DNA of 64,000 bases from Clarkia xantiana subsp. parviflora (Eukaryota > Streptophyta > Magnoliopsida > Myrtales > Onagraceae). The notes below the pieces were generated by a model, which worked only from the letters and a program-made list of their open reading frames with translations, had not been told where the DNA came from and did not search any database. Location: contig JAPTYO010000002.1 of assembly GCA_036873135.1 (NCBI GenBank), positions 39,361,452 to 39,425,451 of the forward strand, read 5' to 3'. The position numbers were made by a program, and so were the translations under genes. Shown piece by piece: positions 1 to 10,325 of this stretch; the stretch's first letter is position 1, and each line of letters starts with the position of its first letter.

Positions 1-2250
1 AAGGATAGCCATATAACCAGTAGCGTACGGTCCAAAATCACCCAGATCATCGACCGGAAACTGGGGATCAATACGAAAAATATGGTCAACAAGATACTCG
101 CCAAACTGGTTCATCTCCTGGGTCAGCCGCACACTGTAATCAGCAGTAAAGGCAGAGGAAGCCTTGTACTCAGATACTGCAACAACTCTCTCCTCTGCCC
201 GGCACCTTGCCTCAAGTTTCCTCAACTCCTCAGAATGGAGTGACGATGCAACCTCAGCCTCACGACGCAAGCTACATACGGTAGTCTCAAGTAAAGACAC
301 CTGGTCCCTAAGCTCCTGCATCTGCAGGTCAGACAGGCGAGCCTTCTCAGTGGCAGTGGCAAGCTCCGCCTACAGGGATACCTGGCTATCCTCAAGAGCC
401 TTCTTCTTATCGGACAGCTCAAGCACAAGGGACGACATGTTCACCATGTCAGACATACCCTGAAAATTTAAAAAGGGGTGAGTAACTGGAAAAGCAACCA
501 CATGAAAGTAAAAAGGGGAAGAGAGACACCACTCACAGGCACATAACGGGATAATACACCCTGAACGAAACGCCGGATCTCCCTAGGAGACTTAGGCTGA
601 GCAGCACGATCACCAGGAGGGATGGCACCGCGAAGCACACGGATGCCAACCTCCGGGGTGCGCAAGGAAGATCCGCTATCAAAGTGGAACTCCTTCAACC
701 CAGCAAAAGGAGTCCACTCAGACCCAACGATATCCTCGTCAGTAAGGCGCGTAAAATCCTTCCGACTCAAAGCCGGAGGCCCACCTACACAAACAAAGCA
801 ATATAAAGAAAAATACTAACATAGAAGCATCAATGATATGAAGAAGATTGAACCTGACGACCGTGCCCTCAGCTGGGGGGCAGGGGATGGAGAACCAGTG
901 ACCACTCCACCATCACCAACAGGCCGCTTCCCTTTATCAGCTCGGGAAGGTGCCTCTTCGACCACTATCTCTTTGTCGCGAGACAAGGTCGGGGGACGAA
1001 CACCAGGGGGAGGAGGATCTGCAGCCTTCTTCTTCTTGACAGCCGAGGCCCCGGCCTCAGAGTCGGACCTCCGTGACTTGGACTTAGAAGGTCCAGAGCC
1101 CTTGCCCACAGAGACAACTCTCTCGGTCACCAAAGGAGATTGCCCTAACAATACAAGGAAAACGGTGTAAGAAAAAACACAAGTATACCATAAGAGGAAA
1201 AGAGAAGGAAGTATACCAGAGGCCCCAGCAGTCTTCCCAAGCATAAGGGACTTCTTCGGAGTAGAGCTGGAGGGAGCCCTCCTCTTGCTCAGATCGACCG
1301 GAGCTGCCTGCACGTTATACGTTTTCCCGTGAAACCAACCTACAAGGGAAGAGCAGAAAGTAAATGCAGATGAGAAGATTAAGTAACATACCGAACCCCC
1401 GGAGTCAGGAGTCAAACTAATCCCTGCCTCATAAAGATCTATCTCGGTCACCAAGGACACGGGGCAGTATGACTGGGTCCTGTGGCTCTCATAGATGGTC
1501 TTCATAGTCTCTAAGTCCACAGAAGAGAACTCCCCAAAGGCAGGCCAGCCGTCTGACCGATCCTCATTCAAAACCGGCCAGGTAACATATCGATCCGTGA
1601 TAAAGAAATAATGTTTGGCCCAGTGGCTCGCCGAGTTATCGCTCCGGGCCACGAAACGAAGAGAAGTATCCCACTCAACCCCACTCAACCCGAAATCAGG
1701 ACGGATGGCGAGTTACAAAACTCGCGAAGCCTACCTTCCTCTGATACTGGAATCGATAGAAGCACCGGAACAAGACCAATGAATACTTCCAGGAGTACCA
1801 GTGGCATAACACCCAGAAGCCCACCTAGACGCGGATAGCACTAGGGGCAAGGTTCACAGGGGAGATCCTAAAGAATCTACTCAATTCTACAAGATCATCG
1901 CAATAAGGCAGCCGCAATCCAAACCGAATCTGGGAAGGATAAACAACAACCTTCCCCCTGGGAGGCTCTGTCACTGTCTGGCGGGTATTTCCCAAAGAAG
2001 GAAGGAAGGGATATAAAGGCTCATCTAAAGGACAAATGTCACCTAAGGTAACATGCTCGTTATAGTCAGACCTAGTCAGGCAGTTCTCCGACAAAGCAGC
2101 GAGACCTAAATCAAAGGCAGTGAGAAATTCCAAGCTTGAATCAGGCTCCGACTAACACCCCGGCTCAGTATACGGCTCAGAATTCGACACCAAACTAATG
2201 GCAGGAAAGAAAGCAATGCGACGAATAGAAAGAAAGAGAAACTTACTCAT
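1..2250 (-). pseudogene. Antisense gene of A1 (PF04195-like 'putative gypsy type transposon' protein), broken, 3' end outside window
   Basis: The gene runs opposite to the element. The likely start is the ATG at 2250-2248, followed at once by a GTAAGT-like donor. Coding blocks then follow: 2133-1828 (motif GLRLPYCDDLVELSRFF, matching the PF04195 core), about 1688-1390 (WAKHYFFITDRYVTW), basic low-complexity exons near 1330-850, 770-530, and a coiled-coil exon from 455 leftwards (MSDMVNMSSLVLEL). Exon limits come from comparison with A2. Lesions: TAG at 1827-1825 where a Trp is expected, a deletion of about 25 bp near 1695 relative to A2, and a TAG near 375 in the coiled coil. Known for the family: such antisense ORFs occur in Tat-clade elements and their function is unknown. 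A nuclear dimerising protein is my inference from the basic linker and coiled coil. Confidence 0.75.
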
Positions 2251-3667
2251 CCTTCGAAGGATGTAACGCCTTTGCAAAGTTTGCGTACGGGGACACCACC
2301 ACGAATACAGTACCTGCCACGGCATGACAGGTGTCAAGACAAGAAGATTTCCGGAAAGACCGGGCATACCCCGGCACCCGACAAACAACAACCAAAAATT
2401 CAAAGGCATCCAACAAAGGTAACAAACACGCGCCAAGGACACCCCAACGATAAAATCGGGCAATTTTGCTCGAACCGAAAATCAATTCCCGGGCAAAATT
2501 ACAATTATGCCCCTCAACGGGAATCAACACACAAATGACGCCCCAACGACAAATTCAAGCGGGAATAGTTTAAATGGACAAAAACTATCTCCGGGCAACC
2601 AAATTTTTTTCCCCAAATCGGCGGTTATCTACGGCAATCACATATTCAATCAAGCATCGGCAATCGAATATCGGCAATTCAAGTATCGACATTTTATACG
2701 GTAACGAAAAGGAAAAAATTGGACCTTTGGAAAACCCGACCCGATTCGATAAACGGGTCCGGAAGTCGAGTTTTGATGTCGACCGGAACCAGCCCCTAGC
2801 CGGAGATTTGATTTCGACGTCGCCGGAGCCGAGCTACGCCTGGTCCCGCCTGCCCCGCCGCCGTGGCCGTCCGCCGGAGTCGCAGGAGCCCTCGCCGTCG
2901 CAAACTGCGGTCTCCGCCTCAGCCACCCTCCACGCCGCCGCAAGCTGAGTCGCCGTCCCGATCAGCAGCTGTCACCCCGCCGTCCTCCGTCGGTCTTCTC
3001 CTCGCCCGAGCTGCTGGTCGGAATTCCTGGTCCTCCACCGGAATTTCGGCCGGCCCCCTCCCTTGGTGTGCAAGAATTCCTCCCTTGGTCTCCAAGTGTG
3101 AGGAAAAAAGAAAAAGATGACAATGGTGGCTAAGTGAGGTAATTTCTTTACTCCTCTATATATTTGAAAAGGTGTAGGGTTTTTTAAAAGTGACATAATC
3201 ACAACCCTCTATTTAAAATTAGAAGAGATCTAAGGGTTAAAGGAAAACTATCATCTTTACCTCCCGTAGACTATGGTTAGACATATTTCCACTCAAGTGA
3301 ACACCCCATGGATATATTTTTAAGTATCCCATACTTAGAAAAATTTTAGACCAAAATTAAAATTTTTCTCCACTTAGACTTATCCCGGCATGAAATTGAA
3401 GCATGGACTCGTTTAGCTACATTCATGTTGCATCCCCACACGAGCGTATATTTTCCAAGTATACGCCCGTGGCGGTATTAGATTTATTATTTCCACCTCA
3501 GACGGACACGTGCTTGGACACGTGTCCGTGCTATTCTGACATTTGCAATTCCTCTATCTTATAAGACAGGGGGCAGTGTCAGAGACACACATCCATTGGT
3601 ATGTAAGGATTCCGACAAAAGGTAAAATCCCGGTTTCAAATTGCGCGTGTCATACCATCCTAAAATA
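2251..3667. other. Spacer of A1 between antisense gene start and PPT
   Basis: No convincing gene. It contains the presumed 5' region of the antisense gene, a GC-rich CCGG/CGCCG-rich block at about 2800-3060 that has a counterpart in A2 (about 35990-36320), and an AT-rich part after 3120. Short ORFs in the GC-rich block are not conserved in frame between A1 and A2. Confidence 0.6.
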
Positions 3668-3709
3668 GAGTCAATCAAGGGTCAGGCCATTGATTGACTC
3701 GGGGGCATG
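3668..3709 (+). promoter_or_regulatory. Stem-loop and polypurine tract of A1
   Basis: GAGTCAATCAA (3668-3678) and TTGATTGACTC (3690-3700) are perfect inverted repeats around an 11-nt loop. The 3' arm is followed directly by GGGGGCATG and then the LTR start TGATGG at 3710. The G-run is the expected plus-strand primer for LTR reverse transcription. The stem is also present in A2 and, with compensatory changes, in D. Confidence 0.75.
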
Positions 3710-4494
3710 TGATGGATATACGCCCAATTTGAACCCGTTGACTTCCGAATCGTTTTATTTTGATCACCCCGTTAATGATTGTAAATTGAAACTTCGACCC
3801 AAACACCCCGCGGAAACGCCAACGGTCCGGACAAGGCCAAAATACTTGTCCGGACCGCGGCGAACTCACCTAGGTGAGGTCGGGTGGCCACACCCGACCT
3901 CCCCTAGGGGAGATCGGGTTAGCCAACCCGATATCCCACTAGGGGAGTTAGGGTTGGCCAACCCTATCTCCCCTAGGGAGGGGTTGGGTGGCCACACCCA
4001 ACCCCTACTTTTGGGGGTCGGATTTTCTCCCCCCCAAGGGCCCCGACACCATTTCCCGACTCCGATACTCAGTTTATTTCTGCCAACCTCTCCGTGCTTT
4101 AAGGTTTTAATTACGAGATTAAAGGCTAATGAATTGTGTTTAAAGGTTAACGATGTCATTAAGCCACCTTAATGACACCGTTGCCTATAAATACAACCTT
4201 TCCACTATTCATTTGAACATCTTGGCTAATTGTATAATTTAGCTCTGACATCTCTCTAGCTTTATCTCTCTAGAAAGAAACGTACTGACTTAGGCATCGG
4301 AGAGGGTACATCAAGCACCACCCCCCTCCGTGCTTGATATTGCCCCTCTTGCAGGGCACGTGGAGAAGAGAAGGCGAAGGACAGAAGGAGACGAATCGGA
4401 ACGACGGAACTCAGGAGCACCGAACCCGCAGTTTCACCAGTGAGGAATAAGGTTTAGGTCGACCACCCATTGACCTGAAACTTAGAACCTAACA
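3710..4494 (+). repeat. 3' LTR of A1
   Basis: The repeat starts TGATGGATATACG and ends CCTAACA. It is related along its length to the A2 LTRs in reverse orientation. A TATA box (TATAAATA) lies at 4186-4193. An array of palindromes occupies about 3865-4015. Confidence 0.85.
3865..4015. repeat. Palindrome array in the A1 LTR
   Basis: Consecutive dyads such as GGGTGGCCACACCC and GGGTTAGCCAACCC are separated by CCTAGG-type palindromes. Each unit is about 40-45 bp, and the same arrangement occurs in the A2 LTRs. Confidence 0.8.
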
Positions 4495-5499
4495 GGTTTG
4501 ACTAAGGGTATGAGCGATGGGGATGGTCATGTACACATGTAATTCTACGACTCTTGTATTCACTAGGTGGCCACCAACCTGACATTAGTTGAAAGATTTT
4601 GAATACTTGTACGGATGCCCTGAAGGAGTATTCCTATGTGGAAATTGGGCAATTGGAGAATGACAGTTGACCTAGGATAACGCGACACTTTATTTTCACA
4701 GGTTGATCAGACATGGGGAATCGACTTTCCGCGGGCGCTACAACAATCCTAACAGATGAGTAGCACGATGCACTCATGTCCGCCGGTCACACGGCAAATC
4801 TCGTATGAACTATTCGGAGGAGGGATTGGATCGAAGACCAAATGCTGATGTGTTGGACAACATATTAACAGGCACCCTCCCATTCCGGCGAGTAGGAGCT
4901 TTTAGCATTTGGACAACGTGCCGCCGTAATTGGGAGCCCATTAATAAAGTCCATGTGCCAAAGAAATTAGGTAATGTGATATTAGGAATTTTGGCTAGGC
5001 CTAAAATCCCAATTGACATGGGAGGCCCAAAATTGGGCCTCCCTAATAGCATGGCCGGCCGAATTTACTAGTAGGGGTAAAGTGGAATTTTGTCCACTTT
5101 ACACCTCTTATAAATAGGGAGTCCTAGGAGGTTTTCACAACACTAATGCTATTCCTCTATTCCTAAGTAGTGGGATTAAAAGAAAATCCTCCTCACTATA
5201 ATATAGCTAGTTCGGCCGAAACACCAAGGAAGCAAGGAGGTGCCAAATTGCGGCGAGTAATTTACTCCAAGAGATCCATCATGCGAAGAATCGACTGAGG
5301 CTTTGCTATAAGGCATAATCCGCATAGGGCTTCTCTAACAGGAACCTCTAGCGGAACCCTCCGGTGGATCGAGAACTCCATCAACGGTCATGGGCTACAG
5401 GAAACATTATAGCTATGTGCACCTTATTCCGATGCGTATTAGTTACCATGCACGTATCTAGGGTTTTGTTTCCGTAGTATTCATCCCCTAAATCCTACA
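4495..5499 (+). mobile_element. C0: 3' end of a Ty1/copia element (tail plus 3' LTR)
   Basis: 4495-4974 matches, in reverse complement, the 3' non-coding tail of C2 (53745-53830 joined to 21634-22057), for instance CTAAGGGTATGAGCGATGGG and CCTATGTGGAAATTGGGC. The LTR follows at 4975-5499. Everything 5' of this was displaced by the A1 insertion. No coding sequence remains. Confidence 0.75.
4975..5499 (+). repeat. Copia-family LTR (C0, 3' LTR)
   Basis: 525 bp, starts TGTGATATTAGG and ends ATCCTACA. It shares blocks with the LTRs at 7806-8328 and (inverted) 21136-21633, including the CCCAATTGACATG and TTTTGTCCACTTTAC regions and the 3' end around TTTCCGTAGT. Confidence 0.8.
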
Positions 5500-5670
5500 T
5501 TAGTGTTATATTTTTCTTTATACATAAATTTGCAGTTCTATAGCAATGTTATCAAAACCCGATTGGACGGGCGGTCCGAGCAGATTCGACAGAGAACAGG
5601 ACCCCTATCTGGTCTGGTCTGATAAAAGACCGGTAGTAGTGAAACCCAATTCTTAGACCTGGTTTTGAGA

Positions 5671-5731
5671 GAACCGGTCGGTTTTACCGAACCGGTTAGT
5701 TTTACCGAACCGGTCGGTTTTACCAAACCGG
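5671..5731. repeat. Short tandem repeat with ACCGG/CCGGT motif
   Basis: About three imperfect copies of an 18-21 bp unit (GAACCGGTCGGTTTTACC) follow a GTTATCAAAACCCGA start at about 5548. The block 5530-5760 could be a decayed MITE of the CCGGTT type, but I see no clean terminal repeats. Confidence 0.45.
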
Positions 5732-5759
5732 CCGGCTCACCGGTCTTCTGGTTTACACC

Positions 5760-6340
5760 TTAAAAACAAAGGAACCATTCCTCTTCCTTGGGCACCGCAT
5801 TCCTGAGCCATCTGCAACTGAAACCTTCTCCTCACAAGACTTCCTCATGACTGGACAAGTCAACTAACTGAGTGAGCTCGGCTTCTTCGTCCGCCCTTCT
5901 CGCTGCTCTGACCCCTACCGCCCTCTCCCCAGTGACGATGTCCACGACTTCGGATGACGATCAAACATATGAAGATGACGAAAACGATCGAACGTATGAC
6001 GATGATGACGATCTACTCCACGCCAGTCTAACGGATGACGATGTCCAGGTCTTCACCGGCAATGTTGTGGGTGAGGAAGGTTCACCATGTGAGAGCTTGA
6101 CCATGGAAGCGTGACTCTGGGGAGCACGGAGGGAGGAGAGGGTGGAATCAATAAGTATGGAAATTTTTTCATCAATTCTTATCTTTTGAGGAGGAATCAC
6201 TAATTTCAGACGAAGTCATCAAGTGCTCCGTCATTTCGAGGGGAGGACATATGAGTCATTCCACTTATAATAGGAGCAAAGTAATCGACTCCGAAGATAT
6301 TTACTTCTTTCCATACAACAAGAGTTATTGAGTTAGAGAA
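5760..6340. other. Intergenic DNA with a weak acidic ORF
   Basis: The only open frame of note runs from ATG at 5938 to the stop at 6114 (plus), rich in Asp, Glu, Ser and Thr. Codon choice and length give no family, and no neighbouring exon is evident. It may be a decayed gene fragment or chance; I do not call a gene. Confidence 0.2.
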
Positions 6341-6359
6341 AAGGGAAATCACCAGCCCT

Positions 6360-6570
6360 CGAGAGTGGGTCGATGACCCCCTTGTTAAGGAGAGAGGGGT
6401 CGACCCCCTCCTTAAGGAGAAAGGGGTCAGACCCCTCATCTACGAGAAATGGGTCAGACCCCTGCTTTACGAGAAATGGGTCGACCCCCCTCTCTTTAAG
6501 ATAGGTGTCAACTCCATTCTCTTTGAGAGAGAGGGATCGACCACCTCCTCTTAGGGAGAGAGTCGACGAA
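6360..6570. repeat. Degenerate tandem repeats with GGGTC/GACCC dyads
   Basis: About six diverged copies of a unit near 30 bp, each with a GGGTCGACCCC- or GGGTCAGACCCC-like palindrome followed by an AAGGAGA or ACGAGAAAT spacer. No gene. Confidence 0.6.
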
Positions 6571-7140
6571 TCCCTCCCTTTAAAGGGGAAATCTTCTACT
6601 CACCCCTATTGGAGGAGTTCGTTAACCGTTTTAATATAAAGTGATATTTTGGGATCTACGTGTTTGTCATGAACCCATTGAAGGTGACTGTCTGCACCAT
6701 CCTTAGATCAATATCCATCAAAGGGACTGAGTCAGCATGGAATCTAATTACTTTTATTAATGAGTTTTGAGCTGAGCTAATTTGATGCTTGTTGGGGCCC
6801 AATTGCTTAGTCTTCAGTTAAAATCTGGCCGACTTCAGTAAATTCCATTGGGCTGCGAGATTTTTTGAGAATTTAAATGGAATTTGACAATGCAGGTTTG
6901 ATACGATATGATCAATCGATAGAAGAAGATGTATAGATTAGGAACGGAGAGGGTGGACTAGTTAAAGGATCGTAGAAGATAAACAGAGAAAAAGATACAG
7001 AGAAGAGCTGAAGCTTGTGTTAACACATCCAATTCATTCATACATAAATAGTTCCCGCTCCTCATACGGAGCTATATATAATAAGCTTAGTTATCTATAA
7101 AATCAGTTTTACCCTAAAACTATTGTGCTAATCACAAAAT
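6570..7140. other. AT-rich stretch, no gene seen
   Basis: No ORF or repeat that I can assign. On the minus strand it lies downstream of the coding remnant at 7144-7740 and could be that element's 3' non-coding part. Confidence 0.4.
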
Positions 7141-7143
7141 CCC

Positions 7144-7740
7144 TCACACGATTTTATAAAAACATAGCCCGCCCCTTAAAAACACAATGTCCTCGAGGTG
7201 TCTGGGAGCATTAAACCCATCATAATCTCGAACAAGGGCAGGTTTGAAGTTGAATGGACCTTGGGAGATACCGGGATTATTGAATTCATCATAGTCTCGA
7301 ATAATTGGCTGCTTCACGAGGACATGTCCACCACCCTTAACTATAAACTCCAAATGCCGTTCATGCATCGAACTAAAGAACAACTCATTGATGCTAGTAG
7401 AAACCAAATTCATCAGTACGGATTTTTCCCGAGGTATGAGTGTAGAGTCGAGAGTGGCCCTCTAAAAAGTGTCATACTCGAGCGGCTTAGTATCTATGAG
7501 TGTCAACCCATTTTCCATGATCAACTCAGCTGCAAAAGGGGTTGGCCCAAAACATTCTGTTGTGAAATTATTATTGTCCATCACCAAAGAGTGTGGTAAC
7601 TTGCAAACATCTTCAATAGAATGAATAACCTCTTCTTGGCTTACAGAACAAGTATTTTTAAATTGCTCAACAAACTCTTCTCTTGTGTTAGCAAGCTTTT
7701 CCCTTATGCCAACACAATCTTTCCTTGTGTCTACTGTAAG
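7144..7740 (-). pseudogene. Degenerate minus-strand protein remnant, possibly gypsy-like
   Basis: Two consecutive minus-strand open segments lie here. The first runs from about 7740 to a stop at 7464-7462 and reads a plausible protein with CVGIREKLANTREEF-type sequence. The second (about 7413-7144) ends LEDIVFLRGG, resembling the C-terminal end of some plant gypsy polyproteins, where a Leu-Glu-Asp-rich tail and GG precede the stop region. A short motif (RDYD.FN) appears twice. No catalytic motif is visible, so the assignment to a retroelement is tentative. It lies just left of the copia LTR C1. Confidence 0.35.
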
Positions 7741-7805
7741 CTTATAGTGGTGGGCGCCGTAAATGGAAGCTCAAATGTATAGGTTACCTAAGACAGTTGG
7801 GTAAA

Positions 7806-8328
7806 TGTCACATTAGGACATTGGGCCAGACCCAAATCCCAATTGACATGAGAATCCTAAAATTGGGCCTCCCTAATACATGCATAGTCGGCCGAATTTA
7901 GTGAATGGCTAAAGTGGACTTTTGTCCACTTTACTCCTCCTATATATATATGGGGAGTTAGAGGTTTTATTAGGGTTAATCACAATTCCTTTTAAGTGGT
8001 AATTTGAGAGAAAACCTTTCCCCTTTAACACCACTAGTTCGGACGAAACCACCAAACACCAAGGGTATGGCAATTTGCTTTCGAGCAAACACTCCGGAGA
8101 TCCATCCCTTGCCAAGAATCGATCTGAGGCTTTGCTGTGGAGAATATACTACGTAGGGATTCCTTTACAAGAACCTCTACGGGTACCGACCGAAGGATCG
8201 TGAACTCCCTGCTACAAGGATCTTGGGACTATGTTTAAGGTATGTGCGAATCTTCCGCTGCATAATTTCAATTACTAGCATTTACCATGGGTTTAGTTTC
8301 CGTAGTGATTACTCCCCGTAATCTAACA
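7806..8328 (+). repeat. Copia-family LTR (C1, 5' LTR)
   Basis: 523 bp, starts TGTCACATTAGG and ends AATCTAACA. It is homologous to the C0 and C2 LTRs. Being followed by a primer-binding site marks it as a 5' LTR in plus orientation. Confidence 0.85.
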
Positions 8329-8329
8329 G

Positions 8330-8341
8330 TGGTATCAGAGT
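8330..8341 (+). promoter_or_regulatory. Primer-binding site of C1 (initiator tRNA-Met type)
   Basis: TGGTATCAGAGT one base after the LTR matches the standard plant copia PBS (TGGTATCAGAGC), complementary to the 3' end of initiator tRNA-Met. Element D begins only four bases later, at 8345. Confidence 0.85.
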
Positions 8342-8344
8342 CTG

Positions 8345-9150
8345 TGTTAGGAGTTCATGATTTTGATAAATTGGTGTTTGTTATGTTCGTTTCACCACTT
8401 GGGCAGCTTTGGGCTTTTTCCTTCTCGAACAGGCTTCTTCCTTCATGATCGGGCTCGAGATGTATGTATAAGGACGGGAACGCCGCAATCCTTAATACAT
8501 ATTCACCGAGCTAAACTCCCAATCCTCAACCTTGAACTCTTGATCTTCGGGATCCTGCACGAGGGGCAGTAACCAGCGTGGGAGGGGAGAATGCTGGTTG
8601 GGCCCACTCCGACGCTCAAGTTAGAACTTCTAGAGAAAAAGCCTTAGAGAGAAGTCAGAGCATTCCAAGTCCAAAAGTGAGTGAGTTGTCTGGAATGGGA
8701 GATCTAGGCCCCTATTGATAGGGAACCTAAGGATCATACCCAGTTTTGAACTACTTGATGTAGGTATGTAAGGAAGACGTATACCGTCATCAAGGCGGAC
8801 TATGCATGCACCGACTTCCCGAACTTGGAAAATTAATCGGGGTGAGTGTACGAAGAAAAACGGTAGTTCGGACCTACTCGAATTGTTTAACAATCCGGGA
8901 TGGGTCCGGGTTGCCGAAGCAATCCGGAGGTCCAGATTGTTTTTAGCAATCCGGACCGTCCGGATTGCCCTAGGGCATTCCGGACCTCCGGATCGCCTTA
9001 GGGCAATCCGGAAGTTCTACGGCCCGGGAATTACGCGTATCCCGGACCGTTTTAGACTTGGGTGTTCGTGAAAGGGTTTTTTACGGTTTTTGGGATATTC
9101 TACGAGGCCCGAAATGTAAAAACGAACCCGAATTGGACAGATGTCTAACA
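8345..9150 (-). repeat. LTR of element D (minus orientation)
   Basis: On the plus strand the repeat starts TGTTAGGAG and ends ATGTCTAACA, giving TG...CA ends of 806 bp. It is recognised because a PPT in the A/B style abuts its right end (9151-9160), which makes it the 3' LTR of a minus-strand element. It is inserted 12 bases into the region after the copia C1 PBS start. No second D LTR is visible. GTCTG (8340-8344) would be the left TSD. Confidence 0.65.
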
Positions 9151-9194
9151 CTTGCCCCCGAGTCAAGTAGTGGTTCAAAACCCGTACTTGACTC
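9151..9194 (-). promoter_or_regulatory. PPT and stem-loop of element D
   Basis: Read on the minus strand: stem arm GAGTCAAGTA (9194-9185), loop of 15 nt, arm TACTTGACTC (9169-9160), then GGGGGCAAG and the LTR start TGTTAG. The stem is perfect but differs in its inner bases from that of family A. Confidence 0.65.
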
Positions 9195-9618
9195 TTTTCC
9201 AAAGATAAGATGTTCGTCCAATTTAGGTTCGGTACTGACCTTAGGGGTGGCCTGTTTGTCAATTCGAATGTTGAGATCATAAATTCGACCAACTTTTAAT
9301 TTTCCACCGTACGTACGTAATCTGTTTACAAGGTTAGCGTAACAGATAATATGCGTACAATGACATGCAATGTGATAATACCATGGTATATGAAATAAGC
9401 GTATAACACGTTGTCAATATGTAAATGATGACAGTGAAGTAGACGAATGACGTAATCATGCGACAAGTAAAACACTTAGAATAATATGGGATTGGAGCAC
9501 ATGTAAGTAATCATGAAGCATGATGTAGACATGGAAAATGGTGCAAACACGTAGTATGATGCAATCATAAAAAATGATACAAACATTCAATTCATACTTA
9601 GATTATAAAAATAATCAC
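9195..9618. other. Unassigned DNA between D and B1
   Basis: Probably internal sequence of D at first, then AT-rich DNA with many CATG/ATGC words resembling the 5' non-coding region of copia C2. No ORF. The junction between the two is not resolved. Confidence 0.3.
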
Positions 9619-9623
9619 GCGAC

Positions 9624-10288
9624 TGATGGGTTTCGACATAGCCGTTAGGCCCATTGACGACGAGTAAACGGTGAAATAGGCCCACTGGGCTCCGAAAGAG
9701 GCTTAGAGGACTAATGCGAGGGGTCCCGACAAGGTCGGTCCTGACATATGAACTATACGCCCCCGATGATACGCCTTTGAGTAGGCCCCGATGATATGCC
9801 TTTGAGTAGGCCCCGATAATATGCCTTTGAGTAGGCCCCGATATGGAATCCCTGAGAGTAATGGCCCTGTCCCGATGACGAGGGGCCCCGAGCGGTGACC
9901 AAAGGAGATAACTCTTGAGTCCGCGACATCCGTCGGGACTTGCCACCAGAGGACGAGGCCGAGAAACACGCCCACTATCAGCGTAGTCGGAAAGTGGCCT
10001 GAAAAGACGGAACGTAGGCTACTGGCCGAGATAAACGGAACGTGGGAGTTATATCAACAGGTAACTGAGGTAACCCCTCCCCTATATAAAGGAAGGAGTT
10101 ACCTCAGGATTGATACGTTCACATACTTACATACTGATACTTGCTTGCCCGCATCGAGATACTCATTTAAGCATCAGAGAGGGATTCTGGGTCACCGCCC
10201 GGTCTATCCCCTTCTTGCAGGATTACTTGGAGCGAAGGAATTCGGACTTCCGTCAAGAACGTACCGGAGTTCCAACCGTGATCCAACA
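9624..10288 (+). repeat. 5' LTR of B1
   Basis: 665 bp, TGATGGGTTTCG to GTGATCCAACA. It contains three copies of a 27-bp unit (GATGATATGCCTTTGAGTAG core) at about 9767-9845 against two in the 3' LTR. The primer-binding site follows at 10289, reading TTTGCGCCGTCTGTGGG, one base off the TTGGCGCCG start seen in B2. Confidence 0.92.
10083..10090 (+). promoter_or_regulatory. TATA box in B1 5' LTR
   Basis: TATATAAA in the context CCCCTATATAAAGGAAGG, about 200 bp before the LTR end, with a matching site in the 3' LTR at 20334-20341. The expected start of the genomic RNA lies shortly downstream. Confidence 0.7.
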
Positions 10289-10325
10289 TTTGCGCCGTCT
10301 GTGGGAAACGTAGCAAAAAGCAAAA

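Larger units (their letters stand above)
1..4494 (+). mobile_element. A1: Tat-like Ty3/gypsy element of family A, 3' part only
   Basis: This is the right-hand part of an element whose sense strand is plus; its gag side lies left of the window. Visible in order are an antisense gene (minus, 1-2250), a spacer, a stem-loop plus polypurine tract (3668-3709) and the 3' LTR (3710-4494, TG...CA). Assignment rests on side-by-side reading with the complete copy A2 (34453-44989): same antisense protein, same PPT context, same LTR ends. It sits in the 3' non-coding tail of a copia element (C0); GGTTT at 4495-4499 would be the right target-site duplication, whose partner is outside the window. Confidence 0.85.

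Noticed and set aside
3690..4172. 160-codon frame in the A1 LTR
   Set aside because: It crosses the PPT, the LTR start and the palindrome array, so it is a by-product of repeated GC-rich DNA.
5872..6114. Acidic 80-codon frame as a host gene
   Set aside because: Its first codon is GTG, the ATG is inside, no exon partners or family motifs are visible and the region is otherwise non-coding.
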